A DNA stretch of 52,109 nt. Origin: Kitasatospora griseola. Its GTDB lineage: Bacteria; Actinomycetota; Actinomycetes; Streptomycetales; Streptomycetaceae. The notes beneath the pieces are model-generated. The model had not been told where the DNA came from, ran no database searches, and saw only the letters and a program-made list of their open reading frames with translations. Positions 1 to 23,820 of this stretch are shown piece by piece. Position 1 is the first letter of the stretch, and each line of letters begins with the position of its first letter. The translations under genes and the position numbers were made by a program. The stretch spans positions 1 through 52,109 of the forward strand of contig NZ_BMRI01000007.1 in assembly GCF_014648555.1 (NCBI RefSeq), in the 5' to 3' direction.

Positions 1-10618
<10,618 letters not shown>

Positions 10619-10622
<4 letters not shown>

Positions 10623-13600
10623 CGCTGCTTTCCTTCCAGGGAGTTCGCCGGTGCGAACGAGCGGTCGGCGGACGCCGGACGGGCGAAGTCGACCGCCAGC
10701 AGGGACGTGGTGAGGGAGGGCCGCGGCGCGGGCGCCCCGGCGGACGCGGCGGGTTCCGGGTCCAGCCAGAGGCGGCGGCGGCGGAAGACGGGCGCGGGCA
10801 GCGCGGGCCGGACGGCTCCGGCGGGACGCTCGTCCGGGGCGAGGGACCCGGCGATCACGTGGGCGTTGGTGCCGCCCAGGCCGAAGGCGCTGACCGCCGC
10901 GTACCGGGGCCGGCCGGGCTCGCCGGTCCAGGTCCGGACCGTCCGGTTCGGGAAGAACGGCGAGGCGGCGAAGTCGAACCGCGGGTTGGGGCGTTCGCAG
11001 AACAGCGTGGGCGGGATCACGCCCTCGCGCAGGGCCAGGACGGTCTTCAGGAACCCGGCCATGCCCGCGGCGCTCAGCAGGTGGCCGACGTTGGACTTGA
11101 CCGAGCCGACGGCGCAGTAGCCGGTCCGGTCGCCGTCCGGCCGGAAGGCGTCGGTGAGGGCCCGCAGCTCGATCGGGTCGCCGATCATCGTGCCGGTGCC
11201 GTGGGCCTCGATCATTCCGACGGACTCCGCACTCAGGCCGCTGTCGGCCAGCGCCCGCCGGATGACCTTGGCCTGCGCCACCGGGTTCGGCGTGGTGAGG
11301 CCCATCGTGCGCCCGTCGTTGTTGACGGCGACCGCCTCGATCACCGCGTGGACCCGGTCGCCGTCGCGCAGGGCCTGCTCCAGCGGCTTGAGCAGCACCG
11401 TCCCGCAGCCCTCGCCCGGGACGAACCCGTCGGCCCGTTCGTCGAAGGTCGCGCAGCGGCCGGTGCGGGACAGCGCGCGGGCGGCGCTGAAGTCGAGGTA
11501 CGGCTCCTCGTCGAGCAGGACGTCCACGCCGCCCACCACGGCCAGTTCGGACTCGCCCGCGAGCAGGCTGCGGCAGGCCGCCTGCAGGGCGACCAGGGAC
11601 GAGGAGCACGCGGTGTCGACGACCAGGTTGGGCCCGTGGAAGTCGAAGCGGTGCGCGACCCGGGCCGCGATGAAGTTCTGGTCGCTGCCCATGCCCACGC
11701 CGCCGGGGCGGGAGCGGGCCCGGCGCCCGTACCCGGTCAGCCGGGCGCCGGCGAAGACGCCCACGTCCCGTCCGGCCAGTTCCTCCTCGCGGTAGCCGGC
11801 GTCGGCCAGGCAGGTGGCGGCGGACTCCAGGAAGAGCCGGATGGTCGGGTCGAGGCAGGTGGCCTCGTCCTCCGTCATCCCGAACCACTCCGGGTCGAAG
11901 TCCTCGATCCCGTCGACGAACCCGCCCCACTTGCTGATGCTGCGGCCGGGGGCGTACTCGGGGCTGTACAGCCGCCGGACGTCCCAGCGGGAGGCCGGGA
12001 CCTCCGTGACGGAGCATTCCCCGGCGACCAGGTTGCGCCAGAACGCCTCGGCGTCGGGGGCGCCCGGGAACCGGCAGGCCAGGCCGATCACGGCGACCCG
12101 TCCGCTCCCCGGCCGGCCGGACGGCGGCACCGGCGGCGCGGCGACGGCGCGCTGCGGCGCCGCGGCTTCCGGCTCCTCGCGCGGTCCGATCCCCAGGGCG
12201 TCGAGGTGCGCGGCGAGTCGCTCCAGCGTCGGGTGTTCGAGCAGGGCCGTGGGCTCCACGGGGCTGCCCGCGCGTTCCTCGATGCGGAAGACGAGCTCGC
12301 CGAGCATCACCGATTCGACGCCGAGGTCGCCGAAGAAGGCGGTCGGGTCGAGGTCGACGGCCGGGATGGCCAGCGCGTCGGAGAACAGGGGGGCCAGCCA
12401 TTCCAGCGCGCGGACGGTCGGCTCGGGCACGGTCGGCTCCACAGGTGGTAGGGGGGAGGCGCCCACGGGGGGTTCCTCGACGGGGTGCGAAGCGGTGGGC
12501 GGGGCGGTGTGCGAAGCGGGGTGCGGGGCGGTGGGCCGGGGCTTGCCGAGCAGCGTGTCGGGGGCGACGGGGACGCCGTCCAGCGGCGGGCAGACCACGA
12601 CGCGCGCCACCTCGGGCGGCAGGGCCACGATCCGCTCCAGCAGCCGCAGGCCCTCCGCCTCCCCCAGCGATCCGACGCCGGCCACCGCGCAGCCCTCGGG
12701 CTGGGCCGCGCCCATTCCGGTCTCGTGCCAGGTCGGCCAGTCGACCGAGCGGAAGCGGCGCTCGCCGGCCGCCGCCCGGTGGTCGGCGAACTGGTCGAGG
12801 AAGGCGTTCGCGGCGGCGTAGTCCGACACCCCGCGGGCGAGCGCCGGAACCATCGCGGACAGCGAGGAGAACAGCACGAAGAAGTCGAGGTCGTCGGCCG
12901 AGCAGAGCCGGGCCAGCGTCTCCAGGCCGGTGGCCTTGGGCTCCAGCACCGCTTCGATGTCGGCGACGGACTTGCCCGCGAAGGACGGCCGGCCCAGCGG
13001 GCCGCGGCCCGCGCAGTGCACGACGCCGCCGAGCGGGCCGAGCCCGCCGCGGACCTCCGCCAGGAAGGCCGCGGTCCGGTCCTCCCGGCCGAGCTCGCCC
13101 GTGTGCACCAGCACCCGCGCGCCCACGGCCTCCAGCTCGGCGACGAGCGCGGCCGTCTCCGCCTCCGGGGAGCCCGGGTCGAGGGCCGGCCACTCGGTGC
13201 GCGGCGGGAGTGGGCGCCGGCCGGTCAGGGCGAGCAGGCGGGCGCCGCGGCGGACCAGCAGCCGGGCGACGGCGGCGCCGATGCCCCGGGTGCCGCCGGT
13301 GACCAGGTAGGCCCGGCCGGGGTCGAGCCGCAGCGGGCGGTCCGGGCCGCCGGACAGCGCGGTGAGCTCGCGCCGGTGCCGGGTGGCGCCGCGCAGGCAG
13401 ACCTCGGTGAGGCCGTCCGCGGCGAGCAGTTCGGCGTGGATCCGCCGGGCGGCGGCCGCCGGGTCGCCGCCCGCGCCCTGGATGTCGGCGACGGTGGCCG
13501 CGACCCGGGGGTGCTCGGCCGCCAGCATCCGCACGAACCCGGCGAGGCGGGCGCCGGACCACGCCGGCACCGCCCCGGGCAGCCCGTACAGACCCTCCGT

Positions 13601-16600
13601 GACCTGAAGGACCCTCAGGTCCCGGGCGCGGAGCAGGCGGACCAGGCGCTGGAGCAGCCGCAGCCGGTCGGTCCACCGCCCGGTCCCCTCGCCGGCCGCC
13701 ACGTCGCAGAGGTCGACCAGGCCGACGATGTCCTCGTGACGGCCCACCAGGTCGGCCGCGATGCGGTCCGCCGCGGCCTCGTCGACGAGCGCCTCGGCCC
13801 CGGCTGCCGCATCCGCTCCCTGGCGCACCAGCAGCAGCCGGTCGGCGCCGAGCCGTGCGGCGAGCGCGTCCGCCAGCGCCGCGGTCCGGTCGGTGAAGAC
13901 GCAGACGACGCGGCCGTCCACCGGGCCGGGCTCGGGGGCCGCGGCGGTCGGCATCCACACCGGGGTGTAGAGCGCCACGGCGTCCGCCGGGCCCGTCACG
14001 GGCGGCTCGGACGCCCGTGCGGGCTCCGGCTGCCACGTCACGGACCGCTCGAACGCCGGCACGAGGTCCGGCTGCGGCGTCGCGGGCGGTTCGGGCACCG
14101 GTGCGGGTTCCGGCTGCCGCGTCGCGGTGGGCGCGGCGGCCTCCGGCAGCCAGTGGCGTTCCCCGGCGAACGGATAGGAGGGCAGCGACACCAGGCGTCC
14201 CGCGCCCGGCCCGTCCCGGTCGACGGTGTCGCCGGCCACCCAGCGGGCGGCCAGGCGGCGCAGTGCCTCGGCGCGCGGCAGGCCCGGGTCGGGGGCGACA
14301 GGCGTCCCGGTGCGGGGGGTGTCCCCCGGGGTGCGGCCGTGCAGCACCTCCGGGTCGCGGTGGCCGGCCGCGAACCGGTCCAGCGCGGCGAGCAGTTCAC
14401 CGGTGTCGGCGACGACGACCGCGAGCCGCTCGCGCAGGGCCTCCCGGCCGACCAGGAGCGTGTGGGCGACGTCCGCGAGGGCGGGCGGCGGCGCTCCGGC
14501 GCCGTCGCGGAGCCGGTCGGCCAGACGTCCGGCCACCGCCCGCAGCCGCTCCTCGTTGTAGGCCGACAGCACGATCAGCTCAGGCCCCGGTCCGGGCTCG
14601 TCCGACGGCTGCGCCGCGGCCCCGGCCGGAACGTACTCCTCCACCACCACGTGGGCGTTCGAGCCGCCGGCGCCGAAGGAGCTGACGCCCGCGCGCCGGG
14701 GCAGCACCGTCCCGTCGGCCGCGACCGGGGCGGCCCACGGCTCCAGCTCCTGCACCACCCGGAACGGCGACTGCGCCCAGTCCACGGCGGGGTTGAGCTC
14801 CCGGGAGTGCAGCGAGGGGACCAGCCGGCGGTGGCGCAGCTGGAGCACCACCTTGGTCAGTCCGGCGAGGCCGGCCGCGGCCTCCGGGTGCCCGATGTTC
14901 GACTTCACCGATCCCACGGCGCAGGACCCGGGCGCCAGGTCGGCCCCGGCGAACGCCCGGGCCAGGCCGTTGATCTCGATGGGATCGCCGAGCGAGGTAC
15001 CGGTGCCGTGCGCCTCCAGGTAGCCCACCCCGGCCGGGTCCACGCCCGCCTCGTCCAGCGCGGCGCGCACCAGTGCCCCCTGCGCCACCGGGTTGGGCAC
15101 CATGTAGCCGTTGGTGCGGCCGCCGTGGTTGACGGCGGTGCCGCGGATCACGGCGTGGATCCGGTCCCCGTCGGCGACGGCGGCGCTCAGCGGCTTGATC
15201 AGCAGCGCGCCGACGCCCTCCGCGGGGGCGAAGCCGTCACCGCCCGCCCCGAAGCTGCGGCAGCGGTGGTCGCTGGAGGTCATCCTCAGCCGCGCCTGCT
15301 GGCGGAATTTGTGCGGGTGCAGCGACAGGTTCACCCCGCCCACCAGGGCCGCCGCGCACTCGCCGCGGCGCAGGCTCTGCACGGCCAGGTGCAGCGCGGT
15401 CAGCGAGGACGAGCACATGGTGTCCACCGCCATGCTCGGCCCGTGCACGTCGAGGAAGTAGGAGACCCGGTTGGCGATGCCCGCGACGGCCGATCCGCTG
15501 TCGGCCGGTTCGCCGGACAACGAGCTCTCGACGCCGAAGAACGGGTACTCGTTGTACATCGTCCCGACGAAGACCCCGACGCCCGCGCCGTGCCGCTCCC
15601 GCAGCCGGGCCCGGGTGTAGCCGGCGTCCTCCAGCGTCTCCCAGGCGGTCTCCAGGAACAGCCGCTCCTGCGGGTCCATCAGCCGCGCGTCGCGGGGGGT
15701 GATGCCGAACAGCAGCGGGTCGAAGCGGTCGACGCCCGCCAGGAAGCCGCCCCGCATCAGGTCGGCCCCGCCGGACACGGCGGGCCGGTCGGCGGGCAGC
15801 GCGGTCACGCTGTCGCGGCCCTGTTCGAGGTTGCGCCAGAACTGGTCCAGGTCCGCGGCCTGCGGGTAGCGGCCGGCGATGCCCACGACGGCGATCGGCT
15901 CGGCGGCGATCGGCTCAGCAGCGGGCTTCTCGGTGACGGGCTTCTCGGTGACGGGCTTCTCAGTAACGGGCTTCTCAGTAACGGGCACCGGCGCGGCGGG
16001 GCCGCCGTGCCACGGTCCGTCGTGCAGGCGCAGCAGGTGCGCGGCGACGCCCGCGAGGTCCGGGTACTCGTAGAACACGGTCTGCGACACCGGGCCGACG
16101 GCGGCCCGGAGTTCGGTGTTGAGTCGGGAGACCAGCATCGAGGTCAGCCCGTAGTTCTCCAGCGGCACCTTCGGGTGCAGCCGTTCCACCGGGATCCCGC
16201 TGACCTCGGCGTACAGCCCGGCCAGGTACCGCTCGGCGCTCTCCTGCGCCGCCGGGGACACCGCGTCGGCGACGGCCGTGCCGAGCACCGGGGAGGCGTC
16301 GTCGAGCAGGTGCCGGTCGTCGAGCACGTGCCGGTCGCCGGCGAAGGCGTGCACGGGCAGCGTGACGCGCCGGCCCGGCGCGGGCCACAGCCGCGCCCAG
16401 TCCACCGGGTGGCCCCGCAGCCACAGGTCCACGGCGTGCGACGCGGGCCGGTCGGTCGGGGCGGGTCCGGCGGCCGGGTCCGCGACGGCGGTGGACAGGC
16501 CGGGGTGCGACCGGCCGGCCAGGAAGGCGTTCAGACCGGCGACCATCCCGGCCACCGTGTCCGCGGTCAGCGCCAGCCGGTGCGACAGGTGCACCCGTCC

Positions 16601-19600
16601 GGTCTGCAGGGTCCAGGCGACCCGGTCGGGCTCCACGGTGTCGGCGTGGGCGGCGAGGTGGGCGCCCAGCCGCCGCGCGGCGGCGCCGAGCTGCTCGGCG
16701 CCGTCGGCGGAGAGCAGCAGCACCCGCCCGGGGTCGAACCCGCCGTCCGCGCGGCCTGCCGTCGCCGTCGCGGGCGCCGGGGCCGACCGGTCGCCGGGCG
16801 CGGAACGCAGCACCACGTGTCCGTAGGAGCCGGTCGCGCCGAGGGCGTTGACCAGGGCCGTGACCCGCCCGTCCGACGCCGGGGTCCAGGGCCGGGAGCG
16901 CTCGACGACCTCGACCGGCAGGGTCTGCCAGTCCACCAGGCCGTTGCGCTGCCGGGCGGTGCGGGTCGGGGCGATCCGGCCGTGCCGCATCTGCAGCAGC
17001 ACCTTGATCACCTGGGACAGGCCGGAGGCCGCCTCCAGGTGCCCGATGTTCGGTTTCACGGTGCCCACCGGGAGCCGCGGGGCGTCGCCGGGCCGGGCGA
17101 ACACCTCGCCCAGGGCTTCGAGTTCGGCGGCGTCCGCGATTCCGGCGCCGGCCGCCGCGCACTCCACGTAGTCGATGTCGTCGGGGGTGACGCCCGCCCC
17201 GGCCAGCGCCCGGGCCAGCGAGTCGACCAGGCTCTCGGCCCGCGGCGCACCGTACCTGGGCGCGCGCCCGGCGTGGGCGATGCGGGTCTCCTCGACGGTT
17301 CCGTGGACGAGGTCGCCCGCCTCGGCGGCGGCCCCCGCCGGGCGCAGCAGCAGCGTGCCGACGCCCTCGCCCGGGTACCAGCCCGAGCCGGCCGCGGAGA
17401 AGGCCTCCGGCGTGCCGTCCAGGGCCACCAGCTCCAGGCCTTCGAGCAGGCCCCAGTGGTAGGGGTGGGCGAGGAGGTTGACGGCGCCGACGACGGCCGC
17501 GCCGCACTCGCCCCGGCGCAGGCTCTGCACCGCGAGGTGCAGGGCCGTCAGCGAGGACGAGCAGGAGGTGTCGACGGCCAGGCTCGGGCCGCCGAAGTCG
17601 AAGAAGTGCGAGACCCGGTTGGCGATGTCGGACGCGGTGGCCGGGGTGCGGGCCGGGCCGCCGGCCGCCCAGTGGTCGGCGCCCTGCTGGCGGTGGTCCT
17701 GCCACATGGTGCCGATGAAGACGCCGACCCGTCCGGCGGACAGCCGCAGCGACTCCGCGGTGTGCCCGGCGTCCTCCAGGCACTGCCACACGGTCTGCAG
17801 CATCAGCCGCGCCTGCGGGTCGACCGTCCGCGCCTCCTCGGGGGAGATCCGGAACAGCAGGCTCTCGAAACGGTCCACGTCCCGGAGGAAACCGCCCACG
17901 GGGGCGGAGTCCGCGGGCGCGATGTCGCGGCGGGCGGAGGGGGGCGGCCCGACCGCGGTCGCGCCCGCCTCCAGGTTGTCCCAGAAGGCGTCCAGGTCGT
18001 CCGCGCCGGGGAAGCGGCCCGCCATGCCGATCACGGCCGTCGGCTCCGCCGTTCCCGCCGCGTCGGCGGCGGGCGGGACGGGGCGGGCCGCCGGGGCGGG
18101 CCGGGCGCCGAACACCGGGCCGACGCCGTCCGCGGTGGCCGCGGGGTGCGCGGCGGCGCCGCCGAGGAACGCCTGGAGGAACACGTGGCCCTCGTCGAGG
18201 CCGAACCGGGCGGCGAGGTCGTCGAAGGCGAGTGCGCCGATCGGGCAGAGCCCGACGCCGGCCGCCGCCTGTCCCATCATCAGCAACTGGCCGATGCTGC
18301 CGGCCTCCAGGGTGAGGTAGCGCAGGCTCTGCTCGCCGTACATCGGCTCGATGCCGGGGCGGCGGCCCACCAGGTAGATGCCGAACCGCGAACGGTCGAA
18401 CACCTCCCGGTTGTAGACGAAGTGGGCGCCGCGCCCGGCCCGCTGGACCGGGTCGATCCGGCGCAGGGCGTGCTCGACGGGGTCGTGGTAGTAGAGCCCC
18501 TCGGCGATCCCGTCGACCGCGTCGGCGGCCAGGTGGAGGTAGGTCTGGACGGCGTAGGTGTCGCCCGCCGACGGGTGCAGCCGGCGGACGCCCGCGGCGG
18601 TGGGGATCTCCCGGAGCAGGCTGAGCAGGCGGCAGAAGGACTCGTACGGGACCGGCGCGTCGAGGAAGTCGCGCCGGGTGGCGCGCCAGGCGAGGAGTTC
18701 CTCGTCGAAGCCGACCGGGATGAGCGGCAGGGCCGGCTCCTCCGGGCGGGCCGGGCGCAGGTTCCAGTGGCCGGCCTTGAACCGGGCCCGGTCCTCGGGG
18801 GAGAAGAAGTCCACCGCGCCCGGGCCCCGGCCCTCCGCCCCGGCCGGCTCGACGGTCGCCTGCGCGGTCGGTGCAGCGGTCTCCAGTGCGGTCGGCTCGG
18901 TCGGTGCGGCCGGCGTCCGCTCGACGACCGGCGTCGTCCCGGCAGCGGCCGGGGCGCCGGTGAGCTCGCGGTGCGCCCAACGGGCGATCGCCTCGACCTT
19001 GGGCTCGTCGAGCAGCACCGACACCGGTATGCGCCGGCGGTACCGGCGCTGCAGCGCGCCGGACACCTGCACCATGGTGAACGAGGTCGCGCCCTGGTCC
19101 CACAGGTCGGCCGCGGCGTCCACCTGCGGCAGGCCCAGGGTGGACGCGAACAGGCCGGCGATCTCCTCCCGCAGTTCCTCGTACGACGGCCCGTCGGCGA
19201 CCGCGGCCGGCTCCTCGGCCGACCGCCCGTGCGGCTCGAACTGCTCGGGCTGCTCGGCCTGCTGCGGCTGCTCGGGCTGTTCCGGTCGCGCGGGCACGGG
19301 CCAGGGCAGCGCATTGCGGTCCAGCTTGCCGTTCGCGGTGGACGGGAAGGTCCCGAGGAAGCCGAAGAAGTTGGGCACCATGTACTCGGGCAGGGCGGCC
19401 GCCGCGTGCGCCCGCAGCTCGCGCGCGGTGGGCGCGGCGCCGCCGGCCGGGACGAGGTAGGCCACCAGGACGCGCTCGCCGGCGTCCCCGCGGGCGAGGA
19501 CCACGACGTCCTTGACGCCCGGGTGGAGCCGCAGCCGGTGCTCGATCTCGCCCAGTTCGACGCGGAATCCGCGGATCTTCACCTGGCCGTCCGACCGCCC

Positions 19601-22600
19601 GTGGAAGCAGAGGTTGCCGTCGGGGAAGTAGGACGCCCGGTCGCCGGTGCAGTACAGCCGCTCCGCGGGGTCGTCGTGCAGCGGGTCGGGGATGAACCGC
19701 CGGCTGGTGAGTTCCGGCTGGTTGACGTATCCGAGGGCGAGGCACTCGCCGCCGATGTAGAGGTCGCCCTCGACGCCGACCGGGCACGGCCGCCGGTTCT
19801 CGTCGAGCACGTGGTAGCGGCAGTTGTCGATGGGCTTGCCGTAGGGGATGCTGCGCCACTCCGGGTCGATCTCGCCGATCCGGAACCAGTTCGACCACAC
19901 GGTCGCCTCGGTCGCCCCGCCGAGGCTGATCAGGTCCGCCGCCGGGAAGACGGCGCGCACCTCGTCGGGCAGCGACAACGGGGTGTAGTCGCCGCTGAGG
20001 AAGACCAGCCGCAGGTCGCGGGTGCCCGGTGCGCCCCGGTGCTCGGCGAGCAGCGGGCCGATCTGGGCGAGCGTGGTCGGCGCGGAGTTCCAGAACGTGA
20101 CGGGTTCGGTGAGCAGGACGTCCAGCAGCAGGGCCGGGTCGCGCTGCTGTTCCGCGTCGGCGATGTAGAGCCCGGCGCCGTACCCGAGCAGTCCGAAGAC
20201 GTCGAACACGGACAGGTCGAAGCCGAGCGAGGTGACGCACAGCCCGAGGTCGGAGGCGTCGAAGGCGAAGGTGCGCCGGCACCAGTTCAGCAGGTTGAGC
20301 ACCGGCCGGTGCGCGACCGCGACGCCCTTGGGACGCCCGGTGCTGCCCGAGGTGAAGATGATGTACGCGGTGTTGTACGGCTCGGCCGTGGGCTCGGGGT
20401 CGGCGTCCGGGTCGAGGTCGGACGGCGGCAGCCGGTCCGCGCGGATCTCCGCGACCCCGTCCGGCACGGCCCACCCGGCGCGGTCCGAGGTGGTGACGAC
20501 GGTGGCGCAGTCCGCCTCCTCCAGGATCACGGCCGCCCGGTCGCCGGGCAGGTGCGGCTCGATCGGGAGGTACACGCCGCCGGCCTTGAGCACGCCGAGC
20601 ACCGCCGCGACCATCAGCAGTCCGCGGGGGACGCTGACCGCCACCACGGTCTCCGGCCCGGTGCCCGCGGCGAGGAGCTCCCGCGCGAGGCGGTTGGCCC
20701 GTCGGTTGAGCTCGCGGTACGTCATGGTGCCGCCGCGCCACCGCAGGGCGACGGCGTCCGGGGCCAGCCGGGCCTGCTCCTCGAAGGCGGTGTGGATGAG
20801 CCGCTCGCCGTCGAAGGGGTGGGCGGTGTCGTTCCACTCGTGCAGGATCCGGTGCAGTTCGGCGGCGCTCGGGCCCTGCGCGGCCGGGGCCGGCTCCGGG
20901 GCGACCTCGTCCCACGGTTCGTCGCTGTCGACCAGGCGGGTCACCGTCCGGCCGTAGGCCGCGAAGAGCTCTGCGAGGGTTTCGCCGTCGAAGTCCTCCG
21001 CCACCGCGTCCCAGCAGTACCGCAGGGCCCCGTCGTCGTCCGCGGTCGTGATGCAGTCCAGGGACACGTCCGGGGTGCAGCTGCGCCATTCGCCCTGCCG
21101 TACGGTGGCGGGCAGCGGACGGTCGGTCAGGTCGAGGACCGAGGTGTAGACGACCCGGTGGCCGGTCGCCCCGGTCGCGGCCGTCCGGCGGCGCAGTTCG
21201 GCGAGTCCGCTGGTCGGCACCGGCGCGTCCTGTTCGAGGGCCCGGTGGTGGGTACGGGCGCGCTCGGTGAAGGACAGTCCGCGCGGTGCCCGCGGCACCC
21301 AGCTGAGCGCGGTGAACTCGCCGGGCCGGTACTTGCCGTCCGGGCCGTCCCAGCGCACCACCGGGACGGCGAAGTCCTCCTCGTGACGGAGCGACAGGGT
21401 GTCCAGGAAGGCAGTGAGCAGCACGGCGTCCAGGGTCAGCCCGTGCCGGGCGGCGCGGGCGGCGAGGGCGTCCCGGCCGGGCACGCTCCCCTCCAGCCGG
21501 ATCCGGCGGGCGGGGCCGGCGCCGGGGGTGCGGCCCCCGATCGGCGGGCCGGGCGGGAGCTCGGCCAGCGCGTCGCGCCAGTGCGCCCGCCAGGCGTCCC
21601 GTTCCGGCGCCGCGGCGCGGTCCCGGACCTCCCGGGCGTGCTCGGCGTGCGGCGCGCCGGTCTGCGGGGTCTCCCGGGGCCGGGCGTAGAGCCGCATGAG
21701 TTCGCGGCCGACGGCGTGGATGCTGTGCGCGTCGGCGAGGGTGAGGTCGACGCAGAGGTGGACGGTGTCGTGTTCCTCCCCCTCGGTGACGCGGAGGTCG
21801 AACTGCGGCCAGCGGCCGAGCGGGAAGGGGTTCGCCGTCATCGCCTCGCGGACCGGCTCGGCGGAGTCGTGCCCGGTGACCGGGATCGCCCACTCCTCGG
21901 GGACCTCCGGCCGGACGGCGATCCGGCCGTCCACGGTGACCGCGGAGCGCAGCACCTCGTACGCGTTCATCAGCCGCACCAGCGCCGTTTCGAGGCGCAC
22001 CAGGTCGACGGGGCCGGCCGTCTCGAAGGACAGGTACACCTGGCCGGAGCTCCACTCCCGGGGCTCGGCGGCGGCGCGGGCGACGAAGTAGGCCTGCTGG
22101 AGTTCGTTGAGCGGGCGGTGCTTGGGCTCCGCCCGGGAGCCGGCGAGCACCCGCAGGCCGTTGTGGAGCGAGGCGAACGCCGCGTCGGGGACGCCGGGTT
22201 CGAACATCGCGTCGGCGACGTCCCAGCGCAGTTCCAGGCCGCCGTCCCGCTCCCACATCTGGTGGTCGAGCCAGACCCCGCTGGTCTGGCTGGTGGCGTG
22301 CACCAGGTCGTCCGCGAAGCCCCGGCCGCGGGCGGCGGCCGCGGCGTCGAGCATGCTGGTGAACACCACGGGCGAGGCCTCGGCCGCGCCGCCGCGGGCC
22401 CGCGACGCGCGCAGCGCGGTGACCCCGCACACCGCGGAGTGCTCCAGCGCCTTCCACAGCTCCTGGTGGGTGAGCCGCGCCGCCTCCTCGAAGGTCCGGT
22501 CGTGCGGCAGCACGGCCTCGACCGCGACGGTGCCGGTGAACGGTCCGACGACCTGGTCGGCCGCCGCCGGCAGCAGGGCCCGCCGGCTGGTGGTGACGGT

Positions 22601-23758
22601 CAGCGAGAACGGCCGGTGGGCGCCGTGGCGGGCCAGGACCTCGGTGAACAGGGTCAGGACCAGTGCGGTGGCCGTGACGCCGAGGCCGGCGGCGCGCTCC
22701 CGGACGGCCCGCCACTCCTCGGCGGCCAGCCGGGCGGTGCGGGTGGTGCGGCGCAGGCACGGCAGGTCCTCGGGGCGGGTCGCGACGGTGTCCCGGACCG
22801 GGCCGGGGGCGCCGGGGAGCTCGGCCAGCCGGTGCACCCAGTGGTCGAGGCTGCGCCGGTGGCCGGGGGTGTCGGTGCGCGCCGCGAGCGCGACCAGGCA
22901 GTCCCGGGCGGTGAGCTCGGGCGTGGCCGGGGTGCGGGCCGGGTCGTCGTACAGGGCCTTCCACTGCGCGGTGAGCAGGTCGAGGCCGGCGCCGTCGGTC
23001 ACCAGGGCGTCGATCCCGAGGTGCACCCGGGCGCGGCCGTCGGCCCGGCGGGTCACCTCGACGGCGAACAGCGGCCATTCGCCGGCTTCGAAGCGGCGGT
23101 GGGACATCCGGGCCCGGGTGCGGGCGGCGCGTGCCTCGAAGTCCTGGTCACGGTGGCCGGCGACGGGCTCGGACACCGGCATGCTCCACTGCGGCGGCTG
23201 CGCCTGGATGCGCTGCCGGCCGTCGGGGGTGACGACGGCCCGCAGCATGTCGTGGTGGGCGACCAGCCGCTCCCAGGCGTTCCGCAGCCGCTCGGCGTCG
23301 AGGCCGCGCACCTCGAACTCGCGGTAGAGGTGGCAGCCGACGGCGTCCTCGGTGAGGGCCGGTTCCTTCGCGGTGAGGTACGCCTCCTGGAGCGGGGTGA
23401 GCGGAAACGGCTCGAACGCCCGCTCCGGGTCCGCCACCACGGCACCGGCGGCCGCGCCGTCGACCGGGGCCCGGTCCGCCGCCAGTTCGGCGGCCTGCCG
23501 CCCGAAGTCGGCGAGGCTGTGCGCGTCCGCCAGCAGGGTCAGCGGCACGTCGATGCCGAACTCGCTCTGCGTGGCGATCCACAGCCGCGCCGCGGTCATC
23601 GAATCGAGGCCGACCGTGCGCAGCTCCGTGTCCGGGGCCACCGGGGCCTCGCCGGGCCGCAGTTCGGTGAGCAGGCGCGCGAGGGCCCCGCTGATGTCCG
23701 CTGCCAGCGTGTCGATTCCCGTGCGCTGCCGGGGATCGGGACCGGATGCGACCGCCAT
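10619..23758 (-). CDS. lnmI: Hybrid NRPS / AT-less PKS, LnmI-like
   Basis: 4,379 residues from ATG 23758. Domains, approximate residues: N-terminal carrier 20-95 (GLDS), Cy1 114-543 (DALVTD), Cy2 544-963 (DLTLAD), A 976-1486, PCP 1519-1599 (GATS), SagB/McbC-type FMN oxidase 1649-1869, KS 1903-2319, ACP 2499-2579 (GLTS), KS 2621-3039, KR 3266-3679 (GGTRGIG), ACP 3779-3853 (GVES), KS 3888-4306, short tail. The A-domain pocket reads D-L-F-N-F-S-L-V-W, close to the classic Cys code D-L-Y-N-L-S-L-I-W, so Cys is cyclised and oxidised to thiazole (inference from Cy and Ox). The first KS keeps Cys and the second His but has Ala instead of the HGTGT His, so it should not elongate. Other KSs are intact. 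No AT domain. Start: ATG 23758 has GGGGAG 8 nt upstream; an in-frame ATG at 23809 has none. Confidence 0.93.
10631..10637 (-). promoter_or_regulatory. Ribosome binding site for the lnmJ-like TTG start
   Basis: On the minus strand GGAAGGA ends 8 nt before TTG at 10622. It lies inside the last codons of the lnmI-like gene, so the two giant proteins are translationally coupled. It decides the rare TTG start over an in-frame GTG about 10 codons further in. Confidence 0.6.
15923..15982 (-). repeat. Four 15-bp tandem repeats coding a VTEKP linker
   Basis: Four head-to-tail 15-bp units within the lnmI-like gene encode four copies of the pentapeptide VTEKP, followed by two AAEPI-like units, in the linker between the first ACP and the second KS. 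It is a flexible Pro/Glu linker whose copy number could slip by replication. Confidence 0.9.
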
Positions 23759-23766
23759 GTGCCGTG

Positions 23767-23772
23767 CTCCCC
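23767..23772 (-). promoter_or_regulatory. Ribosome binding site fixing the lnmI-like start
   Basis: GGGGAG on the minus strand, 8 nt before ATG 23758. The upstream in-frame ATG at 23809 is preceded by a pyrimidine-rich stretch without Shine-Dalgarno character, so the longer N-terminus (17 extra residues) is unlikely. Confidence 0.7.
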
Positions 23773-23820
23773 AGTTCGATGCCAGATGGTGTCCGACGTT
23801 CTCCGACATGCGGAAGCCTA

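Noticed and set aside
23759..23809. Seventeen extra N-terminal residues for the lnmI-like protein
   Set aside because: The upstream ATG has no Shine-Dalgarno and follows the terminator U-tract; ATG 23758 has GGGGAG at ideal spacing.
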